Shown: positions 60,217 to 64,000 of the stretch, one piece after another
Layout of the letters: the number at the start of each line of letters is the position of its first letter
Position numbering within the stretch: position 1 is the first letter of the stretch
Assembly (NCBI GenBank): GCA_035254305.1
Contig: DATFAS010000010.1
Location: 1 to 64,000, forward strand
Direction of reading: 5' to 3'
Source of the DNA: DATFAS01 sp035254305
GTDB lineage: Bacteria > Bacillota > Bacilli > Aneurinibacillales > RAOX-1
Length of the DNA: 64,000 nucleotides
The notes under the pieces: model-generated
Told to the model about the DNA's origin: nothing
The model's input: the letters and a program-made list of their open reading frames with translations, nothing else
Databases searched by the model: none
Made by a program: the position numbers and the translations under genes

Positions 60217-61257
60217 CTATCTTCCCCTTCTAGATCTTGCGGTAATGCCGGATTTTGATTTGAATAAATGTAGATTCTCTAGCGCCCTACCAGTTCCAAT
60301 GGCAACACAATCGAGTGCATTCTCTGCTACAATGACTGGCATCCCTGTTTCTTCACTCAATAACCTGTCCAAATTTCTAAGTAAGGCTCCTCCACCAGTG
60401 AGAACAATCCCTCGATCCATGATATCCGCAGCTAATTCAGGTGGACTTTTTTCCAAGGTTACCTTTACAGCCTCAACAATACTGCTCACTGTTTCCTGTA
60501 ACGCCTCTGTAATCTCATGTGAAGAAATCGCAATGGTTTTAGGTAATCCTGAAATCAGATCACGTCCACGAATATCAATGTTCTCATTTTTTTCAGAAGG
60601 AAGAGCAGACCCGATCTCCATTTTTAACGTTTCGGATGTACGTTCACCAATCATCAAATTATATTTCTTTTTGATATATTGAATGACTGCTTCATCCATT
60701 TCATCACCAGCTACACGAATCGAACGACTGGTTACAATTCCACCTAAGGAAATGATGGCTACCTCAGTCGTCCCTCCACCAATGTCTACCACCATGCTCC
60801 CTGTCGGCTCCCATACTGGAAGGTCTGCCCCAATTGCAGCAGCGAACGGTTCTTCAATGGTATAGGCTTCTCTTGCACCCGCTTGTTTCGTCGCATCTTC
60901 AACCGCTCTCTTCTCAACAGCTGTGATCCCAGACGGCACACAAACCATTACGTTTGGACGTCTCGTTAACAATCCACGATTTTTTTGAGCTTGACGAATA
61001 AAATATTTCAACATGGTAGCAGTCGTCTCAAAATCAGCAATGACCCCATCCTTCATGGGACGAACAGCTACTATATTTCCTGGTGTTCTACCAATCATGC
61101 TTTTTGCTGCATTACCCACTGCCTCAATTGATCCCGTATCTGTACGAATGGCTACTACGGAAGGCTCGCGAGCCAATATCCCCTTCCCCTTCACATAAAC
61201 CAATGTATTTGCTGTTCCCAAATCTATTCCCATATCACGAGAAAAACCACCAAACAT
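60217..61257 (-). CDS. mreB: Rod shape-determining actin homologue MreB
   Basis: A membrane-associated actin-like filament that directs cell elongation. The 346-residue protein begins with FGGFSRDMGIDLGTANTLVY, positions 2-21, holding the phosphate-1 motif. VVDIGGGTTEVA and GIVLTGGGALLRNLD are the other ATP-binding elements. AAGGAG upstream fixes the ATG at 61257; the longer frame to 61299 is rejected. It heads mreBCD-minCD-rodA, with its own promoter candidate. Confidence 0.97.
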   Translation of the reverse strand: MFGGFSRDMGIDLGTANTLVYVKGKGILAREPSVVAIRTDTGSIEAVGNAAKSMIGRTPGNIVAVRPMKDGVIADFETTATMLKYFIRQAQKNRGLLTRRPNVMVCVPSGITAVEKRAVEDATKQAGAREAYTIEEPFAAAIGADLPVWEPTGSMVVDIGGGTTEVAIISLGGIVTSRSIRVAGDEMDEAVIQYIKKKYNLMIGERTSETLKMEIGSALPSEKNENIDIRGRDLISGLPKTIAISSHEITEALQETVSSIVEAVKVTLEKSPPELAADIMDRGIVLTGGGALLRNLDRLLSEETGMPVIVAENALDCVAIGTGRALENLHLFKSKSGITARSRRGR

Positions 61258-61357
61258 GTTAACTTGCTCCTTCCATACCCTTTTCCTCAAGTCATACAAT
61301 TATTTCTGTTATCCATCTCTCTAACGGTAGAGGTTAATTTCTTAAACCTAACTTTTA

Positions 61358-61385
61358 ATTATAGACGATTTTCTACACAATTCAA
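61358..61385 (-). promoter_or_regulatory. Promoter candidate for mreBCD-minCD
   Basis: TTGAAT (61380-61385) and TATAAT (61358-61363) are separated by 16 bases. The -35 overlaps the radC stop. Confidence 0.6.
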
Positions 61386-62059
61386 ATCAATCCCTTTTCC
61401 TTTAAGCTTACAAAACGTCCATCACCAATAATTATGTGGTCTAAAACTTCTATCCCTATGGTTTTTCCCGCCTGAACTAAGCGTTCTGTAACCTCAATAT
61501 CCTCTTTACTTGGGCTTGGATCACCACTTGGATGGTTATGTAAACAAATAAGGGAAGCGCTACTGCGTCGGATAGCATCTTTAAAAACTTCTCTGGGATG
61601 TACAATAGAAGAATTCAAACTTCCGATAAATATAGTCTTTTGACCAATCACCTGATTCTTTGTATTTAAGAACAGACAAACGAAGTGTTCCTGTGTCAAA
61701 TGTCTTAATTCTTCCATCATCAGTTGGGAAACATCCTCAGGGGAACGAATCGTTTTACGGTCCATGGGACCTTCTCCCACAATTCTCCTTCCAAGTTCAA
61801 TACTTGCCAACAGTGAAATTGCCTTGGCAGGACCTATCCCTTTTACCTGTACAAGCTCTTCAAATGTTATATCTAGAAATTGACGCAGTCCGCCAACATG
61901 CTCAAAAAGTCGTCTAGAGAGATGCATAACGGACTCTCCCTGTGACCCCGTGCCAAGTATAATCGCAAGTAAATCTACATTCGAAAGAGATGCTATTCCA
62001 CAATTCAATACCCTTTCTCTAGGCCCTTCCACTAACGACGTTGCTGTTTGCTTCCCCAT
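61382..62059 (-). CDS. radC: RadC/JAB-domain DNA repair-associated protein
   Basis: A 225-residue protein with an N-terminal helix-hairpin-helix (FEELVQVKGIGPAKAISLLA) and a C-terminal JAMM/MPN metalloprotease-like domain whose zinc motif is HNHPSGDPSPSKED. The biochemical role is unsettled despite the DNA-repair name. AAGGGG before the ATG at 62059 sets the start. It lies 18 bases after maf, in the maf-radC-mreB order common in Bacillales. Confidence 0.93.
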   Translation of the reverse strand: MGKQTATSLVEGPRERVLNCGIASLSNVDLLAIILGTGSQGESVMHLSRRLFEHVGGLRQFLDITFEELVQVKGIGPAKAISLLASIELGRRIVGEGPMDRKTIRSPEDVSQLMMEELRHLTQEHFVCLFLNTKNQVIGQKTIFIGSLNSSIVHPREVFKDAIRRSSASLICLHNHPSGDPSPSKEDIEVTERLVQAGKTIGIEVLDHIIIGDGRFVSLKEKGLI

Positions 62060-62077
62060 GCAAACACCCCTTAGCAA

Positions 62078-62707
62078 TTAGTTTCGTTGTGTATGTTCTA
62101 CGAAGGTTTGTTTTACCTTTTCTCCTAAAATGTCGACACCAAATCCTTGCAAATATTCAGCTAACAACCTTATAGGTAATCCAACCACAGAGAAATAATC
62201 CCCCTGAATCCCTGTAATAAATAAAGAACCCAATCCCTGAATAGCATACGATCCAGCCTTGTCCATAGGTTCTTTTGTTTTAATGTAATCATTAATTTCT
62301 TTTTCTGTTATCGGTCTCATCTTTACCTTAGTTTCCATATATCCAATTCTTTTTTCTCCACTTAAGGCGTCAATAACTGCAAGACCACTAAATACGGAGT
62401 GCTCCCTGCCTGAGAGCTTAGAAAGCATAGCATAGGCTTCATCCTCACCACCAGGTTTCCCTAGGATTTCTCCATCTAGCACTACGATCGTATCCGAACC
62501 GATGATAAGCCCTTCCTCATACAAGCCTGCGACCTCAGCTGCTTTTCTTTCTGCCAATAATTCGACAACCTCTGCAGGTTTACGTCCGTCATCAACATGT
62601 TCATCTGCATGACTGGGCCTAACAATAAATGGAAGTCCAAGATTGCGTAGTAGCTCTTGTCTTCTTGGTGATGCCGATGCCAAAATAATTATCTTCCTTG
62701 TTTCCAT
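62078..62707 (-). CDS. maf: Maf-family nucleotide pyrophosphatase
   Basis: Hydrolyses non-canonical or modified nucleoside triphosphates and has been linked to septum formation. The 209-residue protein begins with IILASASPRRQELLRNLG. GSDTIVVLDGEILGKP carries the metal site and DKAGSYAIQGLGSLF is the third motif. Bacillus Maf is about 190 residues; the extra C-terminal residues here have no recognised feature. GAGAGGTG lies about 13 bases before the ATG. Confidence 0.95.
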   Translation of the reverse strand: METRKIIILASASPRRQELLRNLGLPFIVRPSHADEHVDDGRKPAEVVELLAERKAAEVAGLYEEGLIIGSDTIVVLDGEILGKPGGEDEAYAMLSKLSGREHSVFSGLAVIDALSGEKRIGYMETKVKMRPITEKEINDYIKTKEPMDKAGSYAIQGLGSLFITGIQGDYFSVVGLPIRLLAEYLQGFGVDILGEKVKQTFVEHTQRN

Positions 62708-62737
62708 GGTTAACTTTTTACACCTCTCAAGGAATTT

Positions 62738-62974
62738 TTATTTCATTTTTTTGTATAACCAATAGGCTAAAATAAGCCCCAAGATTCCACTCAGGTTTAG
62801 TTTAACCTGAAGAAGGAAATCATACTTAAAAATTACAAAGTCTCCTTTAGGTTGCCAGGTAATTTGTTCACCCACACCTAAGAACGGAATCCACTGTCCC
62901 AATATCTTCCCCATTATACTACCAAAAATCAGTCCTACAATTAGAACAATGATCAAAATGAGTGTGTCCTTCAT
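62738..62974 (-). CDS. DUF4321 small membrane protein
   Basis: A 78-residue protein with two hydrophobic helices (about residues 4-21 and 58-73) flanking the loop WIPFLGVGEQITWQP, the pattern of the DUF4321 family. It is frequently encoded beside maf in spore formers. Function is unknown. GAGGAG precedes the ATG at 62974; an in-frame start at 63001 is less likely. The IS element lies upstream of it. Confidence 0.82.
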   Translation of the reverse strand: MKDTLILIIVLIVGLIFGSIMGKILGQWIPFLGVGEQITWQPKGDFVIFKYDFLLQVKLNLSGILGLILAYWLYKKMK

Positions 62975-63178
62975 AGATTCTCCTCTTCCACTTGTAGCCA
63001 ATGTTATTGAAAGATAAGCAAAGGTTCTGTCTGTCTATTTATCAACCTCAAGTTTAGCAAAATAAACAAACTTAAAACAAGAATTTCTTGAGACTGAAAG
63101 GCCAATTTTTCAGTTTTTTCAGCCTAAAAAAGCATCTAGGTATAGCCCGAGGGCACTGAAAAAGTCCCCATAAAGTAG

Positions 63179-63218
63179 AAAAGGTATAATACCTCAAATC
63201 TGAGGGAATTATACCTTT
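63179..63218 (+). terminator. Hairpin inside the IS left end
   Basis: AAAAGGTATAAT with ACCTCA pairs with TGAGGGA and ATTATACCTTTT around AATC, followed by T. Such terminators at IS ends block transcription entering from outside. Confidence 0.7.
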
Positions 63219-63261
63219 TTTGCTGTATAATTATAGTATCAATTTCAAACGGGTGGGTCCT

Positions 63262-64000
63262 ATGATTAACAATCAACAATCTATGATTTTCAGTCCATAT
63301 ATGGCTATTTATGATTTAGTTGTTCCAAAGGATAATATGTTGCGTAAAATTAACGATCTGGTCGACTTCTCTTTTGTTTATGATGAACTTAAGGATAAAT
63401 ATTGTCTTGATAATGGTCGAAACGCCATTGACCCTATTCGCATGTTCAAATATTTATTGCTAAAGTCTATCCATGACTTATCTGACGTCGATATAGTTGA
63501 ACGTTCGAAATATGACATGTCATTTAAGTATTTTCTAAACATGGCACCAGAAGAGGACGTGATCGAACCAAGTTCTCTAACGAAATTCCGAAAACTTCGT
63601 TTAAAAGATGTAAACCTTTTGGACATGCTTATCAATAAAACCGTTGAAATTGCCATGGAGAAGGAAATCATTAAAAGTAATTCCATTATCGTGGATGCCA
63701 CCCATACGAAAGCCCGCTACAATCAAAAATCACCTAGAGAAATCCTGATGGATCGTTCTAAAAAGCTTAGAAAAGCTATTTATCAAATAGATGAAAGCAT
63801 GAAAAATAAGTTCCCAACCAAAAATACTACGGATATTTTAGAAGATGAAATCAACTATTGCCAAAAGCTTATTGACGTGATCGAAAAGGAAGAAAGCCTT
63901 GCTCAGTATCCAAAAGTAAAGGAACAGTTGAACCTTCTAAAAGAAACAGTCGCCGATGATATTGAACATCTACAGATTTCCGAAGATCAAGATGCAAAAG
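63262..64000 (+). CDS. IS1182-family transposase, N-terminal part (cut by the window edge)
   Basis: An open frame of 246 codons starts at ATG 63262 with GGTGGG upstream and continues past the edge. It has the N-terminal DUF772-type helical domain (NAIDPIRMFKYLLLKSIHDLSDVDIVERS in part) and then the first DDE-domain strand SIIVDATHTKARY with the first catalytic Asp. It is a DDE transposase of the IS1182 group. The gene is intact as far as it can be read. Confidence 0.85.
   Translation, partial: MINNQQSMIFSPYMAIYDLVVPKDNMLRKINDLVDFSFVYDELKDKYCLDNGRNAIDPIRMFKYLLLKSIHDLSDVDIVERSKYDMSFKYFLNMAPEEDVIEPSSLTKFRKLRLKDVNLLDMLINKTVEIAMEKEIIKSNSIIVDATHTKARYNQKSPREILMDRSKKLRKAIYQIDESMKNKFPTKNTTDILEDEINYCQKLIDVIEKEESLAQYPKVKEQLNLLKETVADDIEHLQISEDQDAK

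Larger units (their letters stand above)
63149..64000 (+). mobile_element. IS1182-family insertion sequence, left part
   Basis: The transposase gene and its 5' region mark this element, which runs off the right edge. The likely left terminus is GAGGGCACTGAAAAAG at 63149-63164. This is inferred from the resemblance to IS1182-type ends, because the right inverted repeat is not visible. A strong hairpin lies inside the end at 63179-63218. Confidence 0.6.

Noticed and set aside
63108..63147. Inverted repeat CTGAAA/TTTCAG with T-run just left of the IS
   Set aside because: Could be a weak plus-strand terminator or a remnant of an IS end; the match is too short to name.

Overview
The window is a stretch of core chromosome from a low-G+C, endospore-forming firmicute of the Bacillales. 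The evidence is the sporulation genes (spoIVFA, spoIVFB, spo0B, spoVB, bofC, a safA-like coat gene and a CotS-like gene), two T-box leaders, a 6S RNA between aspS and tcdA, and a gene order that largely follows the Bacillus subtilis yrr/yrv/yrb region. The species cannot be fixed from the sequence alone. Almost everything lies on the minus strand. The plus-strand exceptions are spoVB, a TIGR04086-type membrane protein, and a transposase cut by the right edge.

Layout from left to right (genes read right to left). 1-13.8 kb: a truncated 7TM sensor, a class B penicillin-binding protein, the tRNA wobble-uridine hydroxylation/methylation set trhP2-trhP1-trmR, mltG, a DUF1292 gene, ruvX, ireB, alaS behind an Ala T-box, an AI-2E-family permease, a small membrane protein, a PRC-barrel protein and a TPR protein. 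13.8-18.6 kb: mnmA, its cysteine desulfurase, cymR, rarA and tcdA. 18.6-28 kb: 6S RNA, hisS-aspS behind a T-box, hemZ, a 54-codon orphan ORF, dtd, relA and apt. 27.8-31.6 kb: a RecJ-derived gene that has lost its nuclease core, secF, secD and comN. 31.7-36.8 kb: spoVB, three membrane proteins including CorA and a cation/proton antiporter, and a TIGR04086 protein. 36.8-45.5 kb: yajC, tgt, queA, ruvB, ruvA, ruvC, bofC, a CotS-like gene and a safA-like gene with a 96-bp tandem repeat. 45.5-54.2 kb: pheA, thrB, hom, thrR (without thrC), obg, spo0B, rpmA, prp, rplU and rng. 54.2-63 kb: spoIVFB, spoIVFA, rodA, minD, minC, mreD, mreC, mreB, radC, maf and a DUF4321 gene. The right edge carries the left part of an IS1182-family element.

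Shared themes are tRNA biology (trhP, trmR, mnmA, tcdA, tgt, queA, dtd, three synthetases), cell-wall elongation and division-site placement (mre, min, rodA, mltG, PBP), Holliday-junction processing (ruvABC, ruvX, rarA) and sporulation.

The observation most worth following is the core-deleted RecJ homologue at the normal recJ locus. Next come a 21-bp-period direct repeat over the start point of the thrR-hom-thrB promoter, the Asp/His overlapping specifier of the hisS-aspS T-box, the orphan small ORF between dtd and hemZ, and a large imperfect palindrome downstream of 6S RNA. No CRISPR array, rRNA or tRNA gene was seen.
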